From Paramoeba atlantica (taxonomy: Eukaryota; Discosea): a stretch of DNA of 64,000 nucleotides. Both the position numbers and the translations under genes were made by a program. Shown piece after piece: positions 29,940 through 40,358 of the stretch (position 1 is the stretch's first letter; every line of letters begins with the position of its first letter). The notes under the pieces are model-generated. The model made no database searches. It was not told the origin of the DNA and worked only from the letters and a program-made list of their open reading frames with translations. The DNA lies in NCBI GenBank assembly GCA_977017575.1, contig CDRNVI010000077.1, forward strand, positions 1 through 64,000, written 5' to 3'.

Positions 29940-30183
29940 TTTTTTTTTTTTTTTTTTTTTTTTTTTACGTCTCTTAGTTGTTACAACTGTCCAATTACGT
30001 ATCCAAAAGTCTTAATCCCGAAACTAGCAAACCAAAAACTAGCAAACCCCTACCTCCCTTCAAAACGCCAACCCCGTACCTTAAAATCCGCAGGAAATCC
30101 GGACGCTGGCCACATCCCCCCATCATAGAAAAGGGCCCCCCACCCAAGAAAACTCCCAAGAAAAGCCGCGGGTTCCACGAAGA
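29940..30183 (-). other. 3' UTR and poly(A) of LINE copy B1
   Basis: About 215 bp on the minus strand from the B1 stop to an A-tract (T-run 29940-29966). Nearly the same UTR is present at 43112-43330 in copy B4. Confidence 0.7.
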
Positions 30184-33100
30184 CTACTCTTCGTTCCCGT
30201 ACCCATTAACACAGATATCGGGGGAGGCTGCGGGGAGGCGCAGTACAAGCATACGAGCTTGTGTCCTCATGAGGGCGACGTTCAGCGTTGTCACCAGTTG
30301 ATGAAGAGCTTCACCCTTCGAGAGTCCCCCGGAGTACGCTGACCGTGAAGCAGCTACCTCCTTGAGAATGGCGAAGGCACTGGGACTCCATGCCCCGTAG
30401 GTCTCCACCACCATAGCACCAAACCTGTGGCGTGCGGCTTCTGCTTCCTTTCTTTGTTTCTTTTTGTTTTCCGTCGCGTAGCGCTCCGCGAAAGACCCCG
30501 CTGCCACCCAGTTAGCGTCACGGACTAAGTCCGTATACTTTGGCTGCTGGACGTGAGTGACAGCGAAGTCTAATACGAGAGACTGGCCTACGTCGAATGT
30601 GGAAAGAAATACGTCCGCTGGCCTGGTGAGGGTGCCTCCGGGGCCCGTATTCCCCAGACTCACTTCTCGCCGTGGGGTAAACCCGGCTTTGGCACACTCT
30701 GTTGTGAACTGTCCCGCAATGGCGTTGTGCCGTGCGATTATGCCGTGCCCGCACTTGCATACCAGTGCGTGGTCACCCTCGGGGTCAAGCGGCAACGAGC
30801 ATTTCTCCAGAGGACAGGGCCGGAAAGCTGGGTAAATAGTATCCCCGAGCCACCAACGCACAAGAGTACGGAATTCAGTCGGTGTGTAGGCTAAGCCGCT
30901 TTTCTTGGAGGGGATTACGAAAGCCCACTCCGAGGCCCCTTCTCCCGTTTCCGATGTCCATCTGGCCCTCGTTCGAAGGTCGGCACGAGCAAACGACTCC
31001 CGAAATTCGTAGGAAGCGATGGCATGACTCAGATCGCGTTGGCGAGGAATTACCAGCTCTGTGCTAGGTTCTTGTGCATCGTTATTCGAGTTAAGCGTGG
31101 TCATCGACAATGCGAGGCTTTTTGATATTAATCCGCACTGTTCGACGACTGCCGTCCCGGTGCGTTTGTTGACCTCCCGAACAGCTTGGGTGAACCCCTC
31201 AGCGTCCTCTGGGTCCCACCGGTCTTTGTTTGATGCAAAAGCGACGGAGGCTACGTAGGCGGAACTCGCGTGTTCCTCCGCTGACCGGAGCCCCAACCCC
31301 CCGTACCGCTTTTCACGTTGCGCCTGGCGTCGGGCCCCATCGCTCAGAGGGCGAAAGAAGTGTTCAGTGGTACGCTGGACGGCATCGTCTAGGCGTTTGC
31401 AGATATCCTGTAGTTCAGCGGTCGGAGTGGATCTGAGAGAGTACACCATTTGACAGAAACCTGTACAGTGTCGGATCAGAGACAATGCAATCTGGGGGTC
31501 ATCAAGCGTGGTTATGGCCTCCAACGACTCTTCGGCTAAGTCGATTGCGTTTTTGAGGAAGAACTCTCGGCAAAATTGGGTGGATCCAACCGGGCTCCCC
31601 AAAATATGGAAATTACCTTCCCCATTTTTGTTCAAACCGGGAATGTCGGGGAAAAGGGAAGAACGGTGGGAGGAAGCGGGGTGTGATATAAGCTCGCACT
31701 TTGCTACGTTGAGGTGTAATCCCCATTTTGGGCCGGTTATCGCAATCACGTCTAGAGCATGCCGTACGTCGCAAGATGGTCCTGCTAGTACCCCGTCATC
31801 CAAGAACCACATGTTGAGGTCGAGGTTTGGGGCGGCCACACGGATTTTCCATGCGACTTCTTTCATGACCAGTGAGAAAAGAAGAGGTCCAAGCGGGTCG
31901 CCTTGCTGTACCCCTTCGGAGGATTCGATGGTCCGGGAACCAAAGGTAAGAATGCTTCCCGCATTGTAGCACCATTCCACATAGCAACCCAGTTTAGGGA
32001 AGTGGCGGCGCGCTAGGGCCGTAAAAGAATCTCGCGAAACATTATTAAATGCGTTTTTTAGATCGACTTTACAAAGTATGAAGTCGTCGTCGTCAATGTG
32101 TTCAGCGATGGTCTTCCGGCAGAGATGTATCACACGCTCTGAACCCGCAGGTGTGGCTACACCATACTGGTGTCCTTTTAAAAGTTTGCGGGCTTGTTCT
32201 TTAGCCGCGAAGCAGGTTACTTTGCTTGTCAGGCGACGAAGAGTTTCCCCTGCGGCAATAGGGCGTACGTCACGTTCCCCTTTCTTCAGGGCGCACAACC
32301 GACCACCTGCATAGTGACCTTTGACTTCTAACGGCACTTTTCCTGCGAGCATGTGGTTGACGAACTTAGTGAGAGTGCCCAGAGGGTCGGTATAAGCGTC
32401 GTGATGATATTGCATGGCTGTCTGAAGGTGCTCGGGTCGCAGACCAAAGGCCCCACCTGAGGACCCTCGGTGAAAGGTGGAAAGAGCTTCGGCCACTTCT
32501 TCCTCGGTCGCTTTAAGTGGCTCAACGTCCCGAGCCGGAAAGCAGTCCACGTTGGAGGTGGAGAGTCTGGGTGGGTGCTTAGACAGGAGTTTCGCATAGG
32601 TCGCTTCATCGTCAGGGGCGAGAGGTTCAGAAGTCAGGGCAGTCATAGCGCGAGAAAGCTCCGAGTCGCGAACAAGCCGTTTAGCGCGTAAAGCCGCTTT
32701 CTTGATTTCGTCGTCAATGTCTTGCGCTTGTGCTACACTTTTCTTTTTCCGTACGAGACTAGAAACCGCTTCGTTCCATAGCGCTAAGAATTCTCCATTG
32801 CGCCATCTAGCTAGACACTTCTTCACATGGGAAGCGTACGACGCTTTCGCGCGGTTACCTCCGCGGTGGGGGGCAGGTAAAACGCACTTGGGCAACATGG
32901 CGAGAAGCGTCCACGCTTGGAGTGTGTTTTCGCAGATCGCCGTGGATATACATCCACAAAGCGTCTTGGCCCATTCTTGTCGGCAGCGATCTGGGATGTC
33001 CTTGCAAGTATTTATTGGCAGAGCGCTCACGGAAGATAAACTCGGAAGGGGTAGATCGACCTGGGCGCTCTGACTTTCCGTGGATTGGTCAGCTGGTGCG

Positions 33101-34107
33101 GAGGCCGCGCGAAGATCTGGTTGGGGGGTGTCATTAAGATGAGGATTCGCTGCAGGGATGATGTTGCTGCTCGGAGGGGTTGTCTGTGGGATTTGAGGTA
33201 GTGAACGGCGGGACGTGCAACTCTTCGTGTGCGTGTCCCGTTTGCCTAGGTCATAGTGTTTGTTGCACTCCTTGCAAAGAAAGCGACCTTCTTCTATCCA
33301 CCACGTATCCGGGACCTGGTCCCCGTGTCTGTGGGCTATGTGGTTATAGAATGCTTGCCACTGCCCCCCGTGAGACAATGTTTTCCATGCGCATCCCTGG
33401 AAATGACACTTCCGTACGTTTACATTTTCGATGGATGCCTCTTCTCGTGGATGCCCTCTTCTCGTGGATGCCTCTTCTCGTGTAGCGTGGAGTGTCTTGG
33501 CTATGTGGTGGGGTTTCTCGGCGCCCATGGGCTCGGCGGGCCTGATTTTCGACACCTGGTGACGTTTACGTTTCCCTGGCGATGTGGTTCGGTTCCGTCC
33601 GTCGTGGAACATTTCTCCCGAGGAGTTGTCCACATGTTCTGCTACAGGAGTACATGGCTTGGAGGAGTTCAAAATGGAGTCTGTGTTGTCCCGGTCTTCG
33701 CTGTCCACCCCGGACTTGGCACTCAGCTCGACAGTAGCCCCGAGCCTCGTACTCAACTGGGAGAGAGTGATACCCTTCGGGCGTTTCTTCTTTTTGCGTC
33801 CTCTACAACTTTTGGCCACTGAGAAATCGAGATCCGGAGGTGTAAGATCGGGAAATGCTAACTTATTTTCCTCATAGTCGTATTCGGAGCGGCTCGACCT
33901 GAGGACCTTCCCCTTCACAGCCTGATTAGATTTTTTGAGCTGGCTGAGTGAAGATGGGTGGGTTCCTTCAAACTGAAACTCGGAACTCTCGGTCGACGAA
34001 CTCACGGCCGGGAGGATGCTAGAGAAAAGTTCTTCTTCGGTGGCTGTGTTCTGGTGCCCTGTGTCTGGCGTTTCACCTTCTACCGAGTCTTTATCCTTTT
34101 TTTGCAA
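30184..34107 (-). CDS. family B LINE polyprotein, copy B1 (zinc fingers + RT + RLE)
   Basis: Open frame of 1307 codons. C2H2-like fingers (CHFQGCAW...FYNHIAHRHGD and FLCKECNKHYDLGKRDTH) lie at about residues 230-300. RT motifs are RPIAAGE, KVDLKNAFNNVSRD, GVQQGDPLGPLLFS and the catalytic FLDD at about 768. The C-terminal endonuclease has RPADVFLSTFDVGQSLVLDF (P-x-D-X14-D) at about 1162, preceded by a cysteine/histidine cluster CPLEKCSLPL...GDHALVCKCGHG. The first codon of the open frame is not ATG and no in-frame ATG precedes the fingers closely, so the true start is unresolved. A complete spliced leader lies 630 nt upstream. Flanks: poly(A) at 29940 and SL at 34770 define a full-length insertion of about 4.8 kb. 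Confidence 0.88.
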   Translation of the reverse strand: MQKKDKDSVEGETPDTGHQNTATEEELFSSILPAVSSSTESSEFQFEGTHPSSLSQLKKSNQAVKGKVLRSSRSEYDYEENKLAFPDLTPPDLDFSVAKSCRGRKKKKRPKGITLSQLSTRLGATVELSAKSGVDSEDRDNTDSILNSSKPCTPVAEHVDNSSGEMFHDGRNRTTSPGKRKRHQVSKIRPAEPMGAEKPHHIAKTLHATREEASTRRGHPREEASIENVNVRKCHFQGCAWKTLSHGGQWQAFYNHIAHRHGDQVPDTWWIEEGRFLCKECNKHYDLGKRDTHTKSCTSRRSLPQIPQTTPPSSNIIPAANPHLNDTPQPDLRAASAPADQSTESQSAQVDLPLPSLSSVSALPINTCKDIPDRCRQEWAKTLCGCISTAICENTLQAWTLLAMLPKCVLPAPHRGGNRAKASYASHVKKCLARWRNGEFLALWNEAVSSLVRKKKSVAQAQDIDDEIKKAALRAKRLVRDSELSRAMTALTSEPLAPDDEATYAKLLSKHPPRLSTSNVDCFPARDVEPLKATEEEVAEALSTFHRGSSGGAFGLRPEHLQTAMQYHHDAYTDPLGTLTKFVNHMLAGKVPLEVKGHYAGGRLCALKKGERDVRPIAAGETLRRLTSKVTCFAAKEQARKLLKGHQYGVATPAGSERVIHLCRKTIAEHIDDDDFILCKVDLKNAFNNVSRDSFTALARRHFPKLGCYVEWCYNAGSILTFGSRTIESSEGVQQGDPLGPLLFSLVMKEVAWKIRVAAPNLDLNMWFLDDGVLAGPSCDVRHALDVIAITGPKWGLHLNVAKCELISHPASSHRSSLFPDIPGLNKNGEGNFHILGSPVGSTQFCREFFLKNAIDLAEESLEAITTLDDPQIALSLIRHCTGFCQMVYSLRSTPTAELQDICKRLDDAVQRTTEHFFRPLSDGARRQAQREKRYGGLGLRSAEEHASSAYVASVAFASNKDRWDPEDAEGFTQAVREVNKRTGTAVVEQCGLISKSLALSMTTLNSNNDAQEPSTELVIPRQRDLSHAIASYEFRESFARADLRTRARWTSETGEGASEWAFVIPSKKSGLAYTPTEFRTLVRWWLGDTIYPAFRPCPLEKCSLPLDPEGDHALVCKCGHGIIARHNAIAGQFTTECAKAGFTPRREVSLGNTGPGGTLTRPADVFLSTFDVGQSLVLDFAVTHVQQPKYTDLVRDANWVAAGSFAERYATENKKKQRKEAEAARHRFGAMVVETYGAWSPSAFAILKEVAASRSAYSGGLSKGEALHQLVTTLNVALMRTQARMLVLRLPAASPDICVNGYGNEE

Positions 34108-34110
34108 ATA

Positions 34111-34733
34111 ATTGGGGGGAATAGTATTGAGTCTAACTTTTTATGTATGGAGTCCAACTTTTCCACAATTTCCACACTTACGGCCCTTCACTTTCCCTTA
34201 CTCCCCATACTTTCCACACCTACTCCTCTTAGCCCTCTCGTACTTCCCTTCCCTCACTCCCTACCCCACTCACCGATCCGCATGCACCCAGGCCCGTATG
34301 GTCCTGCACCTCCGCTCCCACCCCGTTAGCAGTAATAAATACTTTTGGTTGCCGTACGAGGGTGGGAGACGTGGAGGCCACGAAACACAAAGACGTCGTC
34401 ACGCCGAGGGAGAAGAGCGCGGAGAGAGACACGGGGCGACTGACGCAAGGGCGAGAGGAGGCGAAGCACGGGACCATCTGCCAGGAACTCTGCCCCCACC
34501 CCGTGAGCAAGTATTGTATACTTTTGGCTGCTGACACGGGGGTGGTGGACGCGAGAGAGAAACACAACAGGGGGGCAAGCGCACTGCGGAGGGAGGGTGA
34601 GGTGGGGGGATGCGGCGCAGGGGGGTGATGGGACGAGACGGGGAAGGGGGATGCCGACAAAAAGGAGTGTATTTGAGGGGGGTGCCCTCCCATGGTCTGG
34701 AAGATGGTGTATGGAAGAAAAGGGGAAATAATT
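34111..34733 (-). other. long leader region of LINE copy B1
   Basis: Between the SL relic and the main frame lie 620 bp, GC-rich on the inner side. The first ATG after the SL (34693) opens a 154-codon Pro/Ser-rich frame ending at 34229, followed by the RT frame. Two related segments, AAAGTATACAATACTTGCTC and AAAGTATTTATTACTGCTAA with GGGGTGGG after each, lie about 170 bp apart and suggest an internal duplication, perhaps with structured leader RNA. Confidence 0.45.
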
Positions 34734-34770
34734 CAACAAGGTACAGAAACTGTATCTTTATCGTTAAGAT
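34734..34770 (-). other. spliced-leader relic, 37 nt, at the 5' end of B1
   Basis: Minus strand: ATCTTAACGATAAAGAT, then ACAGTTTCTGTACCTTGTTG, then AATTATTTCCCC of the element. The 5' side is directly preceded by GG and the poly(A) of an upstream same-strand unit. This shows that family B RNAs, not only family A, were trans-spliced. Confidence 0.8.
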
Positions 34771-34772
34771 CC

Positions 34773-35172
34773 TTTTTTTTTTTTTTTTGGTCCATTAGGG
34801 GGGTATATGAATTTAAAACAAGCAATCAAATTGGCAATTCTTTTTATTTCCACAGAAGCATATTTTCTTTTTTTTTTTTTTTGCAATCAAATTAGCAAAT
34901 CTTTTTGTTTCCACAGATGTACCTTTTGTTTTTTCTCAGCCCAAAACTAGCAATTGAATCTCCCCTAAGTATATACTACAAACAAGAAACAGTAAAAACT
35001 AAAACAAGCAATCCACGCCCAATCCATTCGCGCGTTCCGGACCGGGTCTTTCGACCTCTCCACGGCCTGACTTGTGAACCCTTCCCTTGCTATATGGGAG
35101 GGCGCAGGCGCGGGCCTGTGTCGACAGCGACACGGTCGCGAAACAGGATGCTTTTTTTTTTTTTTTTTTTTT
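34773..35172 (-). repeat. chain of R-type tails joined by poly(A)
   Basis: Minus-strand order: T-run-marked poly(A) at 35152-35172, an R body (35151-34885, with CGGTCGCGAAACAGG and CCACGCCCAATCC as read on plus), poly(A) at 34868-34883, a short R tail (34867-34790), then poly(A) at 34773-34788 against the SL of B1. Each piece is 5'-truncated or partial. Confidence 0.6.
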
Positions 35173-35195
35173 TGAAACCAAGCCGAGCTGAACTT

Positions 35196-35331
35196 TTTTT
35201 TTTTTACTATCAAATGTGAGACATGTTCACCTTCCCCCCTTCTCTCAATTTTCAAAGAGAAACTATCCCGAAAATGAAATCTATATAATTTTATAAGCTG
35301 ACTCAGCTTATAGTGATATTGTGTTTAGAAC
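35196..35331 (-). other. 3' UTR and poly(A) of LINE copy A10
   Basis: AT-rich UTR with a family A hairpin: AGTTTCTCT, loop TTGAAAATTG, AGAGAAGGGGGG. The end is an A11 tract (T-run near 35200). The UTR stops earlier than in A2, A6 and A7, which continue to GCCTCC. Confidence 0.65.
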
Positions 35332-38300
35332 TTATATACTATATTCTTGAGTTTGCGTGCAGCCGTCTAAGTATTTCTTTAGCTGCGCATAAATCCCTAA
35401 TCCATTAAGCTCCTGAATCGTCAGCTTCATTTCGAGTTCGACCTGTTTCCTGTTTAGCATGGCCGCGTCTGCTAGCGAGTGTACCAAGTTCTGCGTATTG
35501 CGGTGCAAAGCGCCTCCTGCCAGTACGGGTAAACATTGAAATGAGTCTTCACGAATTAAGTTCGTACGTACATATGTGTTGGACTTTCGCTGCAGCGCGT
35601 CATTCATGAGCTGTGTGCATTTCTTTCCACGATTAGACATTGAGAGTTCGTGAATAACTGTCAGATCATAGAAGACCGCACCCGTGTTCCAATAGATCAC
35701 GAGATCGGGGCCAGACCGACAAAGTTTTTTTCCTGCACAAGTCTTCTGATGTACCAACTGGTTTTCCGGACTGATTGTGGATCGGCAAGCGATGCACTTC
35801 CACGTAGAAAAGTTTCTAGGTTCCGTTTCACATGGGATGCCTGCTTTCACGCATAGACGATGTAAAAATCCGACAAGTGAGTTATGTTTCACGGTCGTAT
35901 TTATACCTGAACATTGAGCACAGCCTGGGATATGGGTGAGGGCGTTTCGGTTATTGAGGAGAATACCGCACCCTGGACACAATAGACTGGTAGGTAGATC
36001 TGGGTGTTGGGCATTTAGTCGTGGCATAATCGCGAGTTTGAAGAGATGGGAAGGGATGTACTTCGCGTTGGAAAGGATCCAGTCGCTGTTTCCTTTGAAG
36101 GATGTGGCTTGTAGAATGGGCTTAATGTCGGGATCCGTTTGCAACTCTTTCAATACTTCGACATGATGAATGCTGGTGGAAGCTTTTTCGTCCACTGGTA
36201 TGACTTTCATTGTCGAGTTCTTAGGAATAGACGGGTGTGATGGCACCGCGTTGTCGATCCGAGCTGAAAAAGAGTTTCGGCGCTCAAGAACCGAGTAGCG
36301 GGATGCCACATATGCCGTCTCCCTAAGGGGACTGCTCGCTGTCAAACCCATTCCTCCCTTCTTAACGGGTAATCGTACAATTTTCATTTGATCAGGAGAG
36401 AGTGGACCAATCCAAGTCTCTACCACATTTTCAACCTCTTGATCGAATTGTGATGATGCTTTCTCTGTTGTTTCGGGCGGGTGAACACGAATCAGGTATT
36501 GTTGACGAACATTGGCACATTTTGCTAAAAGAATCATCGATATATTATTGATGCCCATTCGTTTTAGCCGCCGAAAAGCTGTGACCTGCTTCTCTAGTTG
36601 ACGCAAAAGTCGTTCACTTATTGTGTTGTTTTCTCCAATATACGCTCCGAGTACTTTGACCGCTTCGTCCTCCGACTTTACACCTTGGGTGCTCAGCGAA
36701 TTCGGTATGGAATTTCCGGATTTTCCTCTGAACCAAACGCATTTTGCCTCGGCTAGTTTCACCTGTTTTTCTTCTAGGAGACCTTTGAGCCTAAAGAATG
36801 CTTTCTCCAGTTCGGTTGAATCTCGAGACACTAACGTTATATCGTCAATGTATGCATTTATTTCAATACCTGGAAATTCGGAGGCCAGTGTCTCGAGTAT
36901 TGGTTGACAGAATACGCAAAAGTAAAGACTAGCCAGAGCGGACCCTTGCCGTACACCTGCTGAGCTCATTATAATGTCCGTCAGGCTGCCATCGGAGCCA
37001 TAAAATAAAAGTTCGGAAGCATTTGAATATTCGGCCGCAAAGAACCTTTGAAAGGGTTTCAGTGTAGCGAAAGCAAAAACGCACTTTGCAATTTCCTCTC
37101 GTGAGGGTGAGTTGAATGCATTTTGCATATCCACAGTCAGGATTGAGTGTCCGTCAAGCCAGCGGTCCCGCAACTTGTGTACGATTCGTTCGCACCCCGC
37201 TTGAGAGAATACGCCTTGTTGCATTGGTGCAAAGAGGGGTTCTAGTGACTTTTCGTATCTTTGCAGCAGAATTATTCCAGCTAATTTGCTAAATATTTCT
37301 CCAATAGCTACTGGGCGTACTCCCCCGTTGGGCTTGTCGATGGCTACGAGTCTTGCCCGATTTAGACGCTGTAGAACTTGTCTAGATAGGAATCCGTTGA
37401 TCAGATCGCTCATCATGTGACAAAGACTATTGCAACATGGCTCGTCGTCTATGAGAAGTCTAACGATGCTGTCGGTCGTACCTGTAGGCCCAGGGCTCAC
37501 ACCTTTTGCCAGTCGTCTACTTGCACATCTTAATTCTTGTACGGCTATTCCTGCGATAATCGGTGCATCTTCCGGAACTTTGAAATTGCAGTTTTGTTCT
37601 GGATGAAGTGCACGTAGTTTTTGGACTTTTTCTTGATCAGTCAACGTGCTCTTCTGAAAAGAACAGTCCAAAATCCTTGAAGCCTTCGATGTACAGTTTT
37701 CTAGCACCAAACGAGTGGCCCGTTTGATTGCTCGCTTGTCCTCATGAAAAAACTCGTCTTCTGGTTGATTGTGTTCAACTGTCTCTTGTTGTATGGGTCT
37801 TCGCCGCCGTTGTCTACTATTGGCTTGACGCACGGAAGCTAATGAAAGTTTCATTGCAGACAAAACTTTATTCCAAATTTGATTTCTTTGTACGTAGTCG
37901 CTTTCTGCATAGATGTGCATGATGTCCCTGTATATGGCAATCACACTGGAGATAAAATCAGGACTAATGGTTTTCGCGGTTGGAATTGGGAGATGGTCTA
38001 CGTCTTCAGCTCCTGTGTCCAGCTTAAGCGCTCTGGCCTTTTTAACATGTGTTTCTTCGCGGGTCTCAATAGGAAGGTTCTCGTCAATGGCTGGAGGAGC
38101 TCTGTACCAACGGATCTGATATACACGGATATTTTCTTGCGGAGGAAGAAAACCTGGAAAATTTTCTTCTGCACGATGGCCGAACAGCCCTTTATAGCTC
38201 AAATGTAGTTTCGACGCCCCGGTCCGATTCGCGGATCGTGTTACGGTTCCTTCGGAGATGTTCAAGGCGGTTTGTTTATCGAATGTCCACGCCACTGTGC

Positions 38301-39291
38301 ATTTGGTTCCTTTTTTTATTGAAGAACAAGACTTCTGTATGCGCTCGAAAGGAATGGGGAATTCGGTGTCTGGATTTATCGATTTTATGATGCCACCGAT
38401 GTGGTTGTCTTGTTCCGGATTTCCTTCGCTATAAAGTATGCTGATGACTTGATTTGTTGTTTCGGTTGGTTTGTCCTTTTCTTGTGTGTCTGGCGTGATG
38501 CAGTCGTAGAACTCGGTGTTACTTCCATACTCCTTGGTTTTGGGGCCCGGAGTCGTGCTAATTACCTGTATTTCGCTCGATGTGTCAGGTCGGAAACCTT
38601 CGTCGCCGTTGGGCGCAATTTCGCCGTACTGAATCGGTTCGTTGTTTTGTACGCGTCCGTTTTCCTGGACGTTCTTTGTACTCTTGTTGTGCTCGTTTTC
38701 CTTTTGGATGATAGCATCCTGCAGAGCTTTAGCCTTCTTACGGTAACTGTCCATGGCAACGGCCGACGGATTTAACGGTCGTAAAACGAGTTCATCCAGA
38801 GTAGTGGGATCTTTTGGTGGAGGGGTGGCCGCCTGAGCGTACGTTGGTTCCTTGCTCCAGTTCGTAAATGCTGTGTTCCGAGCGGTGTTCGTTCTTATTT
38901 TGATGCATCCTTCTGGGTGACGAATGGTTGGGCTCTCGTCTTGCGACACTTTGTCAGCTCTTGTCTGAAGAAGGTTGAGTTGTTTGTTTCGCCGATTGAA
39001 GAAATTTGAAGACAGCAGTGCGTTCTTAATTGTGACTTTGCAGTCACTTTTCGGCAGTGGGGTCGGCGATCGACGCATCGACGGAGGAGGAGATTGTGGA
39101 CACTCAGATGGCGTTGATGGTGGTGATGGCGGCGGTAGTGGCGGCGGAAGTGGCGGTGAAGTAGGTGACCGCGATGCGGCGGGGACGGGCGATGGAAGAG
39201 ACGGAGTTTCAGTGGACAAAGTCGTGGGTGGTGAGGGCGGCGGGGGCGGCGGGGGCGGCGAAGGAGAAGCGCTCGGTTCGGAATAATACAT
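35332..39291 (-). CDS. family A LINE polyprotein, copy A10 (RT + RLE), 1319 aa
   Basis: Longest intact LINE ORF. It starts at ATG 39291 (MYYSEPSASPSPPPP) with a Pro-rich N-terminus of about 75 residues, unlike the [10 protein letters not shown] start of other copies. A charged linker follows, including the DNA- or RNA-binding-like stretch KGTKCTVAWTFDKQTALN. RT spans about 560-880, with RPVAIGE near 658, VDMQNAFNSPSRE, VRQGSALASLYF and the catalytic YIDD at about 811-814. A CPGCGILLNNRNALTHIPGC motif lies near 1105 and the endonuclease core GPDLVIYWNTGAVFYDLTV (PD-X12-D) near 1195. It would nick DNA and prime reverse transcription of its RNA. No SL relic is seen upstream; the 5' boundary lies in 39300-39400. 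It looks complete and possibly active. Confidence 0.88.
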   Translation of the reverse strand: MYYSEPSASPSPPPPPPPPSPPTTLSTETPSLPSPVPAASRSPTSPPLPPPLPPPSPPSTPSECPQSPPPSMRRSPTPLPKSDCKVTIKNALLSSNFFNRRNKQLNLLQTRADKVSQDESPTIRHPEGCIKIRTNTARNTAFTNWSKEPTYAQAATPPPKDPTTLDELVLRPLNPSAVAMDSYRKKAKALQDAIIQKENEHNKSTKNVQENGRVQNNEPIQYGEIAPNGDEGFRPDTSSEIQVISTTPGPKTKEYGSNTEFYDCITPDTQEKDKPTETTNQVISILYSEGNPEQDNHIGGIIKSINPDTEFPIPFERIQKSCSSIKKGTKCTVAWTFDKQTALNISEGTVTRSANRTGASKLHLSYKGLFGHRAEENFPGFLPPQENIRVYQIRWYRAPPAIDENLPIETREETHVKKARALKLDTGAEDVDHLPIPTAKTISPDFISSVIAIYRDIMHIYAESDYVQRNQIWNKVLSAMKLSLASVRQANSRQRRRRPIQQETVEHNQPEDEFFHEDKRAIKRATRLVLENCTSKASRILDCSFQKSTLTDQEKVQKLRALHPEQNCNFKVPEDAPIIAGIAVQELRCASRRLAKGVSPGPTGTTDSIVRLLIDDEPCCNSLCHMMSDLINGFLSRQVLQRLNRARLVAIDKPNGGVRPVAIGEIFSKLAGIILLQRYEKSLEPLFAPMQQGVFSQAGCERIVHKLRDRWLDGHSILTVDMQNAFNSPSREEIAKCVFAFATLKPFQRFFAAEYSNASELLFYGSDGSLTDIIMSSAGVRQGSALASLYFCVFCQPILETLASEFPGIEINAYIDDITLVSRDSTELEKAFFRLKGLLEEKQVKLAEAKCVWFRGKSGNSIPNSLSTQGVKSEDEAVKVLGAYIGENNTISERLLRQLEKQVTAFRRLKRMGINNISMILLAKCANVRQQYLIRVHPPETTEKASSQFDQEVENVVETWIGPLSPDQMKIVRLPVKKGGMGLTASSPLRETAYVASRYSVLERRNSFSARIDNAVPSHPSIPKNSTMKVIPVDEKASTSIHHVEVLKELQTDPDIKPILQATSFKGNSDWILSNAKYIPSHLFKLAIMPRLNAQHPDLPTSLLCPGCGILLNNRNALTHIPGCAQCSGINTTVKHNSLVGFLHRLCVKAGIPCETEPRNFSTWKCIACRSTISPENQLVHQKTCAGKKLCRSGPDLVIYWNTGAVFYDLTVIHELSMSNRGKKCTQLMNDALQRKSNTYVRTNLIREDSFQCLPVLAGGALHRNTQNLVHSLADAAMLNRKQVELEMKLTIQELNGLGIYAQLKKYLDGCTQTQEYSI

Positions 39292-40160
39292 TTTTTATAT
39301 CTTTCTTCATCAATAGGATACCTTTCTTTTTATTATAAGTAACGATAATCTCTGGAGTAATCTCCCACAATAAAGCGGGAAGTTGAAATGTTGTCTTTTA
39401 TCTATTATAAACTAAATTCTAGAGTGTCACGGTTTCCATCAAGATATTTTCGAAGTTGAGAGTATACTTCGATACCGTTCAACTCCTGCACCAAAAGCTT
39501 GAAATCCAATTCCGCCAGTTGACGATCAATTCCTGCTGCATCAGCTAGAACTTGGATTAGTCTTTGAGTGTTTCGGTGGAGAGCACCCCCGGACAACACT
39601 GGCAGACACTCGAAGCATTCCTCCCTTATGAGTTCGGTTTTAACGTATGTGTTGATTTTCTTGTTCGGACGGAGCCTCAGGCGGTTTCTCCTCAATTGTT
39701 TTCTTCCTGCGACGGGTCGGAGGTAGAGGCTGTACGACGGGTGCTACTCCCGTTTCTTTCGCCCGGCTCCGCGTGAACATGCCCATGAAAGTGAGAAAGT
39801 AATAGAAAATAAAGCAACAACGGCATCCTGGGCATAGCAAGCTTTTCGGCAGGCGCGGATGTTCTATCCCCAATCTCGGCATTATGGCTAATTCAAAAAC
39901 GTGGGGTGGAATATATCTCGTATGTGACATAAGCCAGTCGTAACTCCCTTTGGTGGTAGTGGCCCTCAGGATTGGTGCTATTTCTGGATCGTTAAAGAGT
40001 TTGTTCCAGGCATGTTCGTGGAGTTTCGCAGCTGTGGCGAGTTCGTCTGTAGGGGTAAAAAAAAAAAAAAAAAAACCTGCATGTGTACATTTCTGTTGTT
40101 CCGGAATCTTAATTATTACTCGTTGAGCATTGTTCCTGGTCGAGGTTTTCATCCTGGCTT

Positions 40161-40358
40161 GAGCATTTGATCCTGGTTGAGCATTTGATCCTGGTTGAGC
40201 ATTTGATCCTGGTTGAGCATTTGATCCTGGTTGAGCATTTAATCCTGGTTGAGCATTTAATCCTGGTTGAGCATTTAATCCTGGTTGAGCATTTAATCCT
40301 GGTTGAGCATTTAATCTTGGTTGAGCATTTAATCCTGGTTGAGCATTTAATCCTGGTT
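40161..40358. repeat. 18-bp minisatellite, 11 units, coding for a QPGLNA hexapeptide repeat
   Basis: Eleven units of GAGCATTT(G/A)ATCCTGGTT. On the minus strand they keep frame and encode QPGLNA or QPGSNA; the three- and four-unit blocks of each variant show stepwise duplication. It lies within the broken LINE copy A8/A9 and on both sides continues in frame for a while. Confidence 0.85.

Noticed and set aside
40161-40358. Regular array that might suggest a CRISPR locus
   Set aside because: The units are directly adjacent 18-mers without spacers, and the context is a eukaryotic LINE frame.
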